From contig CAJGCP010000001.1 of assembly GCA_904501885.1 (NCBI GenBank), forward strand, positions 50,276-114,275: 64,000 nt of DNA, written 5' to 3'. Positions within the stretch are counted from its first letter, which is position 1. Every line of letters begins with the position of its first letter. Below are positions 19,683-27,907 of the stretch, piece after piece. This DNA is from an uncultured Acetatifactor sp. Lineage in GTDB: Bacteria > Bacillota > Clostridia > Lachnospirales > Lachnospiraceae. The notes beneath the pieces are model-generated. The model did no database searches. It was not told where the DNA came from and was given only the letters and a program-made list of their open reading frames with translations. The translations under genes were made by a program, and so were the position numbers.

Positions 19683-20273
19683 ATGCTGTACGAGAGATAT
19701 CCGGCGTTAGAGGTATGTAAAGACGAAATAAAGAAAGCTTTGGATTTGCTTGTTGCTACCTATGAAAATGGAGGCAAGGTGTTGGTTTGTGGAAATGGTG
19801 GTAGTGCATCCGACTGTGAGCATATCGTCGGGGAATTGATGAAGGGTTTTATGTCCCATAGACCTGTAATGGACGAAAGATTGCCCGAGGAATTACGCAA
19901 AGGCCTGCAGGGCTCCCTGCCTGCTATTTCACTGCCCAGTCAGTGTGGTATTTTGTCTGCTTTTATCAATGATGTGGATCCTGAAATGATGTATGCCCAA
20001 TTGGTGTACGGGTACGCGAAAAAAGAAGATTTGCTAATCGGCCTGTCCACCTCCGGAAACGCGGGTAATGTGGTGAGAGCAATGGAGGTGGCAAAATGTC
20101 TGGGAATCAAAACTTTGGCACTGACAGGGGAGAGAGAAAGCAAACTTTCAGCATTGGCTGATGTAACGATTCGGGTGCCTGCAATAGAAACTTATCAGGT
20201 GCAGGAATATCATTTGCCGGTCTATCATCATCTTTGCGCGGAACTGGAAAAAATAATGTTTAAACCGATTTGA
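19683..20273 (+). CDS. SIS-domain sugar isomerase, GmhA-like
   Basis: 196 aa. The start is the ATG at 19683, one base after the ROK stop and behind GGGAGGAG; a longer in-frame ORF from 19566 lies inside the ROK gene and is rejected. The SIS fold is shown by CGNGGSASDCEHIVGELMKGF (sugar-phosphate site, residues ~38-58) and LSTSGNAGNVVRA. The C-terminus, with YQVQEYHLPVYHHLCAELE-like residues, resembles the Gln/Glu/His metal site of sedoheptulose-7-phosphate isomerase. With the ROK kinase it could make a modified sugar phosphate, but no heptose kinase/adenylyltransferase (HldE/HddA) is nearby, so heptose synthesis is not established. Confidence 0.75.
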   Translation: MLYERYPALEVCKDEIKKALDLLVATYENGGKVLVCGNGGSASDCEHIVGELMKGFMSHRPVMDERLPEELRKGLQGSLPAISLPSQCGILSAFINDVDPEMMYAQLVYGYAKKEDLLIGLSTSGNAGNVVRAMEVAKCLGIKTLALTGERESKLSALADVTIRVPAIETYQVQEYHLPVYHHLCAELEKIMFKPI

Positions 20274-20278
20274 TAAAT

Positions 20279-20292
20279 CGAACAAATGTTTG
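20279..20292 (+). promoter_or_regulatory. LexA (SOS) operator of uvrBA
   Basis: CGAACAAATGTTTG matches the Bacillota LexA/DinR box (CGAACRNRYGTTYC) at all positions except the last base. It overlaps the -35 box of the uvrB promoter, so a bound repressor would block RNA polymerase. Confidence 0.85.
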
Positions 20293-20318
20293 CAAGTGAT
20301 ATGAAAATATGATAGAAT
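20290..20318 (+). promoter_or_regulatory. uvrBA promoter
   Basis: TTGCAA at 20290-20295 and TAGAAT at 20313-20318, with a 17-bp spacer. The LexA box overlaps the -35 element. The ribosome site AAAGGAGG follows just before the uvrB ATG. Confidence 0.75.
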
Positions 20319-20351
20319 AAGGAGTATTAATTTGTGGGAAAGGAGGAACCT

Positions 20352-22343
20352 ATGGACAAGTTTGTTTTGCATTCAGAATATTCTCCCACAGGCGATCAGC
20401 CCCGGGCCATTGCAGAATTGGTAGAAGGCTTCAGGCAGGGTAATCAGTTCCAGACACTTTTGGGCGTGACGGGTTCCGGTAAAACCTTTACCATGGCCAA
20501 TGTAATTGCGGCACTGAACAAGCCAACTTTGGTCATTGCCCATAATAAGACTTTGGCAGGGCAGCTGTATGGGGAATTCAAGGAGTTTTTCCCGGAGAAT
20601 GCGGTGGAGTATTTTGTGTCCTACTATGATTATTATCAGCCGGAGGCTTATGTGCCGTCTTCGGATACTTATATTGCAAAAGATTCCTCTATCAACGAGG
20701 AAATTGATAAATTGAGATTGTCTGCCACTGCTTCTTTGACAGAGCGCAAAGATGTGGTGGTGGTAGCCAGTGTGTCTTGTATCTATGGTCTGGGAAGCCC
20801 GGACGAGTATCAGGATATGATTGTTTCCCTGCGTCCCGGCATGATTAAGGACAGAGAGCAGGTGCTTCGCGAACTGGTAGACATACAGTATATGCGCAAT
20901 GACATGGACTTGCAGCGAGGATGTTTTCGCGTCCGTGGAGATGTGGTGGAGGTAAATCCTGCCCAGGGCGGAGATTATTACATCCGCATTGAATTTTTTG
21001 GAGATGAAATTGATCGTATTGCAGAGGTGGAGCCCCTCAGCGGGAAACTCCATGCTACATTGGACCATGTGGCGATTTTCCCGGCCTCCCATTATGTGGT
21101 GTCCCAGGACAAAATCAATGCTGCGTGCGATAATATAGAAGCGGAATTAGAAGAACGGGTGCGTTATTTTAAGGGCGAAGACAAATTGATTGAAGCCCAG
21201 CGTATTGCGGAACGCACCAATTTTGATGTGGAAATGCTGCGGGAAACAGGGTTTTGCTCCGGCATCGAGAATTATTCCCGTCATTTGAATGGCTTGCCTG
21301 AAGGGGCACCGCCCCTTACTTTGATGGACTTCTTCAAAGAGGATTTCCTGATTATCATAGACGAGTCCCATATGACCATACCCCAGATTCGTGGTATGTA
21401 CGCAGGGGACCGTTCTCGTAAGACCACGCTGGTGGAGTATGGGTTCCGTCTGCCCTCTGCGTTGGACAACCGGCCCTTGAATTTTGAAGAATTTGAAGGT
21501 CATATTGACCAAATGTTATTTGTTTCTGCAACGCCTTCGGATTATGAAGCCCAGCATGAACTTCTTAGAACAGAACAAATCATACGTCCCACCGGACTAC
21601 TAGACCCGGAGGTAGACGTGCGGCCTGTGGAAGGTCAGATTGATGACCTTGTAGGGGAAGTGAATCGTGTGGTTGCCGAGAAGGGCAAGGTGTTAATCAC
21701 CACTTTGACCAAGCGAATGGCGGAAGATTTGACTGACTATATGCGAGAAGTGGGAATCCGCGTGAAATATTTGCATTCAGATATTGATACCTTAGAGCGC
21801 GCGGAAATTATTCGCGATATGCGACTGGATGTGTTTGATGTGTTGGTGGGTATTAATCTGCTGCGAGAAGGTTTGGATATCCCGGAGATTTCTCTGGTGG
21901 CAATTCTGGATGCAGATAAAGAAGGATTCCTGCGAAGCGCCACTTCCTTGATTCAGACCATCGGTCGTGCGGCCCGAAATGCCCGGGGGCGTGTCATTAT
22001 GTATGCAGATACCATGACGGATTCCATGCGTATCGCCATTGGAGAGACAAACAGGCGTCGGGAAATCCAAATGAAATACAATGAGGAGCATGGCATCACG
22101 CCCACCACCATTCAAAAGGCGGTGCGGGAGCTCATCAGTATCTCTAAGGCAATTGCCAAAGAAGAAATGCGCTTTGAGAAGGATCCTGAGTCCATGACCC
22201 GTAAGGAGTTAGAGAAGTTGATTGGAGAAATCCAAAAGAAGATGCGTACGGCAGCGGCAGAACTGGATTTCGAAACGGCAGCCGAGCTTCGTGATAAGAT
22301 GCTGGATTTGAAGATGAAATTGCAGGAATTCGACGAAGAATAG
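20352..22343 (+). CDS. uvrB: Excinuclease ABC subunit B
   Basis: 663 aa, normal family length. UvrB is the damage-verifying helicase-like subunit of nucleotide excision repair; it is loaded by UvrA and recruits UvrC. Seen: Walker A GVTGSGKT (residues ~38-45), the beta-hairpin region YYDYYQPEAYVPSSDTYI, Walker B-type IIDESHMTIPQ, helicase motif VI region QTIGRAARNARG, and a C-terminal UVR motif (ELDFETAAELRDK) that contacts UvrC. The ATG at 20352 lies 5 bases after AAAGGAGG; an upstream in-frame GTG at 20334 overlaps that site. It is followed by uvrA after ~50 bp in one SOS operon. Confidence 0.98.
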   Translation: MDKFVLHSEYSPTGDQPRAIAELVEGFRQGNQFQTLLGVTGSGKTFTMANVIAALNKPTLVIAHNKTLAGQLYGEFKEFFPENAVEYFVSYYDYYQPEAYVPSSDTYIAKDSSINEEIDKLRLSATASLTERKDVVVVASVSCIYGLGSPDEYQDMIVSLRPGMIKDREQVLRELVDIQYMRNDMDLQRGCFRVRGDVVEVNPAQGGDYYIRIEFFGDEIDRIAEVEPLSGKLHATLDHVAIFPASHYVVSQDKINAACDNIEAELEERVRYFKGEDKLIEAQRIAERTNFDVEMLRETGFCSGIENYSRHLNGLPEGAPPLTLMDFFKEDFLIIIDESHMTIPQIRGMYAGDRSRKTTLVEYGFRLPSALDNRPLNFEEFEGHIDQMLFVSATPSDYEAQHELLRTEQIIRPTGLLDPEVDVRPVEGQIDDLVGEVNRVVAEKGKVLITTLTKRMAEDLTDYMREVGIRVKYLHSDIDTLERAEIIRDMRLDVFDVLVGINLLREGLDIPEISLVAILDADKEGFLRSATSLIQTIGRAARNARGRVIMYADTMTDSMRIAIGETNRRREIQMKYNEEHGITPTTIQKAVRELISISKAIAKEEMRFEKDPESMTRKELEKLIGEIQKKMRTAAAELDFETAAELRDKMLDLKMKLQEFDEE

Positions 22344-22396
22344 GACAAAATAAGTAGGAATTGGGACCGAATAAATAATTTAGACAGGAAATGTTT

Positions 22397-25273
22397 ATGG
22401 AAGATGTAAAGAAGATGCGTCCCCGGGAGTATATCAAAATCCGGGGGGCTTGCGAACACAATTTAAAGAATATTGATGTGGATATCCCAAGGAATGAGTT
22501 GGTAGTTCTGACAGGTATGTCAGGTTCCGGTAAATCATCCCTTGCTTTTGATACTATTTATGCGGAAGGGCAGAGGCGATACATGGAGTCTCTTTCTTCC
22601 TATGCAAGACAATTCCTGGGACAGATGGAAAAACCCAATGTGGAGCGGATTGACGGACTTTCTCCGGCCATCTCCATTGACCAGAAATCCACCAACCGAA
22701 ATCCCCGATCTACGGTGGGTACTGTGACGGAAATTTATGATTATTTCCGTTTGTTGTATGCCCGTATCGGTATCCCTCATTGTCCCCAGTGTGGCAGAGA
22801 GATTTCCAAGCAGACCGTGGACCAGATGGTGGACCGGATTATGGAGTTGCCGGAAGGTAGCAAGATTCAGCTTCTTGCCCCAGTGGTTCGTGGTCGTAAG
22901 GGTGAGCATGCCAAGGTGTTGGAAAGAGCCAAGAGAAGCGGTTATGTGCGCGTTCGTGTGGATGGAAGTTTGTATGAACTGACAGAAGATATTGTGCTGG
23001 ATAAGAACATCAAACACAATATCGAAGTTGTAGTGGACCGGTTGGTGGTAAAGGCGGGAATTGAACGTCGTTTGGCAGATTCTGTAGAAAATGTGTTGGC
23101 ATTGGCAGAAGGCCTGCTTTTGGTGGATGTGATTGATGGGGAAGCCATGACCTTTAGCCAGAGTTTCTCCTGTCCTGACTGTGGCGTGGCCATCAGTGAA
23201 ATTGAGCCCAGAAGTTTTTCCTTTAACAATCCATTTGGTGCCTGTCCCGGCTGTTTTGGTTTGGGATACAAGATGGAATTTGACATTGACCTGATGATAC
23301 CTGATCAGAAGAAGAGTATCAGAGACGGTGCCATCGCAGTCATCGGATGGCAGTCCTGTGCAGATAAAGGTAGTTTTACCAATGCTACGTTGCAGGCTCT
23401 TTGTAGGGAATATCATTTTGATTTGGATACACCCTTTGAGGACTATTCAGAAGAGGCTAAGCGGGTTTTGATTTATGGTACCGATGGCAAAGAGGTAGAA
23501 GTGCATTATCAGGGACAGAGAGGCAGGGGGGTATATCCCGTTGCTTTTGAAGGACTTTTGAAGAATGTGGAGCGCAGATACAAGGAAACCTTTTCGGAAA
23601 CCATGAAGCAGGAGTACGAGAGTTTTATGCGTATCACTCCTTGTAAAGAATGTGGTGGTATGCGTCTGAAAAAGGAATCCCTGGCAGTAACGGTGTGTGA
23701 CAGAAATATTCATCAGATTACCTCCGTTTCAGTGAAAGAGTTGCACGCATTTTTGCAAACCATGGAATTGACCAAACAGCAGCAACTGATCGGCAACCAG
23801 ATATTGAAGGAAATTACGGCAAGAGTACGTTTTCTGATGGATGTTGGACTGGATTATTTATCCCTGTCCCGCAATACCGGCACTTTGTCCGGCGGTGAGG
23901 CCCAGAGAATCCGGCTGGCCACACAGATTGGGTCCGGGCTGGTGGGTGTATGTTATATTCTGGATGAGCCCAGTATCGGACTGCATCAGAGAGATAATGA
24001 CAAACTGTTGGGTACCTTAAAGAGCCTGAGAGATTTGGGGAACACTTTAATTGTGGTGGAGCATGACGAGGACACCATGTTGGCTGCAGACTATGTTGTG
24101 GATATCGGACCCGGCGCAGGCTCCCACGGTGGAGAAATTGTGGCATGCGGTACCGCAGAGGAAATTATGCAGGTGGAAACATCTGTTACGGGGCAGTATC
24201 TTTCCGGAAAATGCAGTATTCCTGTGCCCAAGGAACGCAGGCAACCTCAGGGAACGATTAAAGTAGTAGGTGCAAGGGAAAACAACCTGAAAAATATAGA
24301 TGTGGAATTCCCCCTTGGTGTAATGACCTGTGTGACAGGTGTTTCCGGCTCGGGAAAGAGTTCCTTAGTCAATGAAATTCTGTATAAGCGTCTTGCCAGA
24401 GATTTGAATCGTGCCAGATGTATTCCGGGCAAACATAGTGATATTTTGGGAATGGAGCAGTTGGACAAGGTTATTGATATCGACCAGTCCCCCATTGGCC
24501 GTACGCCCCGTTCTAATCCGGCAACCTATACCGGCGTCTTTGACCAGATCCGTGATTTGTTTGCCTCCACGATAGATGCCAAAGCAAAGGGTTACAGTAA
24601 GGGTCGTTTCAGCTTTAATGTGAAGGGTGGCAGATGTGAGGCATGTAGCGGTGATGGTATCGTGAAGATAGAGATGCACTTCCTGCCGGATGTGTATGTG
24701 CCCTGTGAAGTCTGTGGCGGTAAGCGTTACAACCGCGAAACGCTGGAGGTAAAATATAAAGGTAAGAGCATCTTTGATGTGTTGGATATGACCGTGGAAG
24801 AAGCTCTTGGATTCTTTGATCACCTGCCCTCCATCCGTAAAAAGATAGAGACCCTGCACGATGTGGGTTTGTCTTATATCAAGCTGGGACAGCCTTCTAC
24901 CACACTGTCCGGTGGTGAGGCACAGCGCATCAAACTGGCTACCGAATTGAGCAAACGCAGCACGGGAAAAACCATATATATTTTGGACGAGCCCACCACG
25001 GGATTGCATTTTGCGGATGTCCATAAACTGGTGGAAATTTTGCACAGATTGGCAGACGGCGGCAATACGGTGGTGGTCATTGAGCATAATTTGGATGTGA
25101 TCAAGACGGCGGATTATATCATTGACATCGGACCTGAGGGTGGCGATGGCGGTGGTACTATTGTGGCCTGCGGAACTCCGGAAGAAATTGTGAAAAACCC
25201 TGCATCTTATACAGGAATTTATGTCAAAAAGATGCTGGAGAGAGAAAAAGGAAATAAAAAGGAAAATAAATAA
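22397..25273 (+). CDS. uvrA: Excinuclease ABC subunit A
   Basis: 958 aa. ATP-dependent dimeric DNA-damage sensor of nucleotide excision repair. Two ABC halves are visible: Walker A GMSGSGKSS (~40) and GVSGSGKSS (~648), and ABC signatures LSGGEAQRI (~498 and ~838). Zinc-binding CxxC pairs are present, including CPDCG near 259 and CEACSGDG...CEVCGGKRY near 747-775. AGGAA at 22386-22390 is 6 bases before the ATG at 22397, which I prefer; an ATG at 22391 directly abuts the ribosome site. It is transcribed with uvrB under LexA control. No terminator is obvious before the next promoter. Confidence 0.98.
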   Translation: MEDVKKMRPREYIKIRGACEHNLKNIDVDIPRNELVVLTGMSGSGKSSLAFDTIYAEGQRRYMESLSSYARQFLGQMEKPNVERIDGLSPAISIDQKSTNRNPRSTVGTVTEIYDYFRLLYARIGIPHCPQCGREISKQTVDQMVDRIMELPEGSKIQLLAPVVRGRKGEHAKVLERAKRSGYVRVRVDGSLYELTEDIVLDKNIKHNIEVVVDRLVVKAGIERRLADSVENVLALAEGLLLVDVIDGEAMTFSQSFSCPDCGVAISEIEPRSFSFNNPFGACPGCFGLGYKMEFDIDLMIPDQKKSIRDGAIAVIGWQSCADKGSFTNATLQALCREYHFDLDTPFEDYSEEAKRVLIYGTDGKEVEVHYQGQRGRGVYPVAFEGLLKNVERRYKETFSETMKQEYESFMRITPCKECGGMRLKKESLAVTVCDRNIHQITSVSVKELHAFLQTMELTKQQQLIGNQILKEITARVRFLMDVGLDYLSLSRNTGTLSGGEAQRIRLATQIGSGLVGVCYILDEPSIGLHQRDNDKLLGTLKSLRDLGNTLIVVEHDEDTMLAADYVVDIGPGAGSHGGEIVACGTAEEIMQVETSVTGQYLSGKCSIPVPKERRQPQGTIKVVGARENNLKNIDVEFPLGVMTCVTGVSGSGKSSLVNEILYKRLARDLNRARCIPGKHSDILGMEQLDKVIDIDQSPIGRTPRSNPATYTGVFDQIRDLFASTIDAKAKGYSKGRFSFNVKGGRCEACSGDGIVKIEMHFLPDVYVPCEVCGGKRYNRETLEVKYKGKSIFDVLDMTVEEALGFFDHLPSIRKKIETLHDVGLSYIKLGQPSTTLSGGEAQRIKLATELSKRSTGKTIYILDEPTTGLHFADVHKLVEILHRLADGGNTVVVIEHNLDVIKTADYIIDIGPEGGDGGGTIVACGTPEEIVKNPASYTGIYVKKMLEREKGNKKENK

Positions 25274-25293
25274 AAAATTTTTCTAAAAGTCCT

Positions 25294-25321
25294 TTGAAAA
25301 TCCCCTGTTATCAGTTATAAT
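25294..25321 (+). promoter_or_regulatory. Promoter of the GH28-like gene
   Basis: TTGAAA at 25294-25299 and a perfect TATAAT at 25316-25321 with a 16-bp spacer, leaving an ~80-nt leader before the coding start. This separates the gene from the uvrBA operon. Confidence 0.75.
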
Positions 25322-25404
25322 AACAAGCGTGTATATGTCAATATTCAAGACAACGGGAAAAGGGAAGGAACAAAATACCAATCAGGAAAGGTGGTACATT
25401 TGAT

Positions 25405-26733
25405 ATGTATAACGTAAAAGATTTTGGCGCCCTGGGAAATGGCGTAAATCTCGATTCTCCCGCCATTCAGAAAGCCATTGATACTTGTTCTGAAAATGGA
25501 GGTGGTACCGTATTTTTGCCCGTAGGAAAATATGTCTGCGGTACCATACATATGAAGTCCCATGTGCATTTGTTATTTGAAAAATGTGCTGTGATTTTAG
25601 GCAGTAAAAATATTGCGGATTTTGATCCCCTGGAGGAAAATCCTTCTAACAGTGAATATCAGGATTTGAGCCATAGTTATTTCCATCACAGTCTGTTCCA
25701 TGCAGACAATGTGGAAGACATCGCTATTACCGGTTTTGGTAAAATCGACATGCAGTCTGAGTGGGAAGTGACCGAAACCTGGTGTAGAGCTTGCAAGATT
25801 ATTGCATTCAAAGAGTGTAGAGAAGTTGTCATCAGAGATTTGGTAATGCTGAACGCTACCGACCTGGCAGTGTATTTGGCAGGTTGTGAGTATGTGACCA
25901 TTTCCGGCCTGAATATTGCGGCTCATGTAGATGGTATCAGCCCCGACTGCTGTAGAAATGTGACCATTTCCGACTGTATCGTGGATACGGGAGATGACGC
26001 AATCGTTCCTAAGTGTTCTTATACTTTGGGCTATTTGAAGGCAATGGAGAATTTGACCATTTCCAACTGTGTATGTAGAAGTAGTGCTTCTGCCATCAAG
26101 TTTGGTACAGAGTCCAACTCTGCTTTCAGAAATATTACCGTAACCGGATGTACTATTTACAATACCGGATTGAAGGGATTGGCAATTCAGGCATGTGACG
26201 GTGCAGTTATCGAAGGTTTGACGATTTCTAACATTTCCATGCAAAACGTAGGAAATCCTATTTTGATGATGATTTTGGACCGCGCAAGAGGACCTAAGCC
26301 CTGTCCTGTAGGTATCATCAGAAATGTCAATATTTCCAACGTGGTAATCACCGGCCCTTATCCCGATGAGTATCAGGTAACCATGGCGCAGAATGCAAGA
26401 GATTACTTTAACAATAATGTAACTGCAAAGCAGAAGCCCATTCCGTTCCTGATTGCAGGTCAGCCTGACAGCCCTATCCAGAATCTGACCTTGTCCAACA
26501 TTACCTTCGTGGCACCCGGTGGCGGTACCGAGGAAGACAGAGATATCAAACTTCCTGAGGTAAGAGACGGATATCCCATCAGCGATATGTTTGGACCTAA
26601 GTTCCCCGCCTATGGTATGTGGGCAAGACATGTGGACAATATTAAATTGTACAATGTTGAATTTATGACAGAAAAGCCCGACGCAAGAGACGCGGTAGTT
26701 CTGGAAAATGTAACACGATTTAAGAATATTTAA
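25405..26733 (+). CDS. GH28-like right-handed beta-helix protein (polygalacturonase family, divergent active site)
   Basis: 442 aa, no signal peptide, so probably cytoplasmic. The N-terminus (VKDFGALGNGVNLDSPAIQKAID, split by GGGTVFLPVGKY) is typical of pectate-lyase-superfamily/GH28 helices. The spacing Asp176 ... Asp197-Asp198 (HVDGI ... DTGDDAI) equals that of the three catalytic Asp residues of fungal polygalacturonases (21 residues). The usual GHG His and RIK motifs are absent; the corresponding turn reads SSASAIKFGTES, as in some bacterial GH28-like subgroups. The ribosome site is AGGAAAGGTGG. It could hydrolyse short oligogalacturonides or another acidic oligosaccharide brought into the cell. 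Its proximity to the PL2-like lipoproteins supports a pectin theme (inference). Confidence 0.8.
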   Translation: MYNVKDFGALGNGVNLDSPAIQKAIDTCSENGGGTVFLPVGKYVCGTIHMKSHVHLLFEKCAVILGSKNIADFDPLEENPSNSEYQDLSHSYFHHSLFHADNVEDIAITGFGKIDMQSEWEVTETWCRACKIIAFKECREVVIRDLVMLNATDLAVYLAGCEYVTISGLNIAAHVDGISPDCCRNVTISDCIVDTGDDAIVPKCSYTLGYLKAMENLTISNCVCRSSASAIKFGTESNSAFRNITVTGCTIYNTGLKGLAIQACDGAVIEGLTISNISMQNVGNPILMMILDRARGPKPCPVGIIRNVNISNVVITGPYPDEYQVTMAQNARDYFNNNVTAKQKPIPFLIAGQPDSPIQNLTLSNITFVAPGGGTEEDRDIKLPEVRDGYPISDMFGPKFPAYGMWARHVDNIKLYNVEFMTEKPDARDAVVLENVTRFKNI

Positions 26734-26792
26734 GATATTGGATATACTAACCGTTAATGGATATTTATCCCATAAGGAAGGAGTTATACCGC

Positions 26793-27782
26793 ATGCAGTG
26801 TACGGATATTGGAATTGACCTTGGTACAGCCAGCATATTGGTGTACGTCAGAGGAAAAGGTGTCGTGCTGAAGGAGCCTTCAGTGGTGGCATTTGACAGA
26901 GATACAAATAAGATTAAAGCCATTGGTGAGGATGCCCGTCTGATGCTGGGTAGAACTCCCGGCAATATCGTGGCGGTAAGACCTCTCCGTCAGGGTGTTA
27001 TTTCTGATTACACCGTCACAGAGAAAATGATGAAATACTTCATTCAGAAAGCTATCGGTAAGAAGACCTTCAGAAAGCCCCGCATCGCTGTCTGTGTGCC
27101 CAGTGGCGTTACAGAAGTTGAGAAGAAGGCGGTAGAGGATGCTACTTATCAGGCAGGTGCGAGAGAAGTTTGCATCATTGAAGAGCCCATTGCAGCAGCA
27201 ATCGGTGCAGGTATTGATATTTCCAAACCTTGCGGAAATATGATTGTAGATATCGGTGGCGGTACTTCGGATATTGCTGTAATCTCTTTGGGAGGGACTG
27301 TTGTAAGTGCTTCTATTAAGGTGGCAGGTGATGATTTTGACGAAGCAATTGTGCGTCATATGCGTAAGAAACACAACCTGCTGATTGGTGAAAGAACGGC
27401 AGAAGACATCAAGATTAAAATCGGTTGTGCATTTAAATTGCCTGAAGTGGAATATATGGACGTAAGAGGCCGTGACCTGGTAACAGGTCTCCCTAAGACT
27501 GTGAAGGTTTCTTCTGAGGATGCAGAGGAAGCGCTTCGTGAAATTACCTCCCAGGTGGTGGATACCATTCACAGTGTTTTGGAGAAAACACCCCCCGAGT
27601 TGGCTGCAGATATTGCCGACAAGGGAATTGTTCTCACCGGAGGCGGTAGTCTCCTTAGAGGGTTGGAAGAATTGGTATATTCCAGAACAGGTATTAACAC
27701 TATGACCGCAGAGGATCCCATGACCGCAGTGGCAGTGGGAACCGGTAAATATGTAGAATTTCTCTCAGGTTACAACGACTAA
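26793..27782 (+). CDS. mreB: Rod-shape actin-like protein MreB/Mbl
   Basis: 329 aa. Cytoskeletal ATPase that organises lateral cell-wall synthesis at the inner face of the membrane. Actin-fold motifs seen: phosphate-1 DIGIDLGTASILVYV (near the start), connect-1 VPSGVTEVEKKAV, phosphate-2 IVDIGGGTSDIAVISLGG (~150), and the adenosine loop IVLTGGGSLLRGLEEL (~280). The start is the ATG at 26793, 7-8 bases after AAGGAAGGAG; an upstream in-frame ATG at 26757 precedes this site. It is not next to mreC/mreD, which fits an Mbl-like or standalone paralogue. It starts 60 bp after the GH28-like gene; a weak internal promoter (TTAAGA / TATACT, 26720-26748) is possible. Confidence 0.92.
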   Translation: MQCTDIGIDLGTASILVYVRGKGVVLKEPSVVAFDRDTNKIKAIGEDARLMLGRTPGNIVAVRPLRQGVISDYTVTEKMMKYFIQKAIGKKTFRKPRIAVCVPSGVTEVEKKAVEDATYQAGAREVCIIEEPIAAAIGAGIDISKPCGNMIVDIGGGTSDIAVISLGGTVVSASIKVAGDDFDEAIVRHMRKKHNLLIGERTAEDIKIKIGCAFKLPEVEYMDVRGRDLVTGLPKTVKVSSEDAEEALREITSQVVDTIHSVLEKTPPELAADIADKGIVLTGGGSLLRGLEELVYSRTGINTMTAEDPMTAVAVGTGKYVEFLSGYND

Positions 27783-27829
27783 AGAGATATTTGCGGTATG
27801 TCTGTGTAAGAATACAAAAAGCGATTACG

Positions 27830-27859
27830 GGACTGCCTTGCCGAAGGCAGTCCTGTTTT
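27830..27859 (+). terminator. Rho-independent terminator after mreB
   Basis: A perfect 10-bp stem GGACTGCCTT / AAGGCAGTCC (27830-27839 with 27844-27853), a GCCG loop and TGTTTT downstream. It lies 48 bases after the mreB stop and before recD2. Confidence 0.75.
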
Positions 27860-27907
27860 GAATTCAGGGATACCTGATATTGCCCAAAATACAGGAAGGA
27901 AAAGAAG

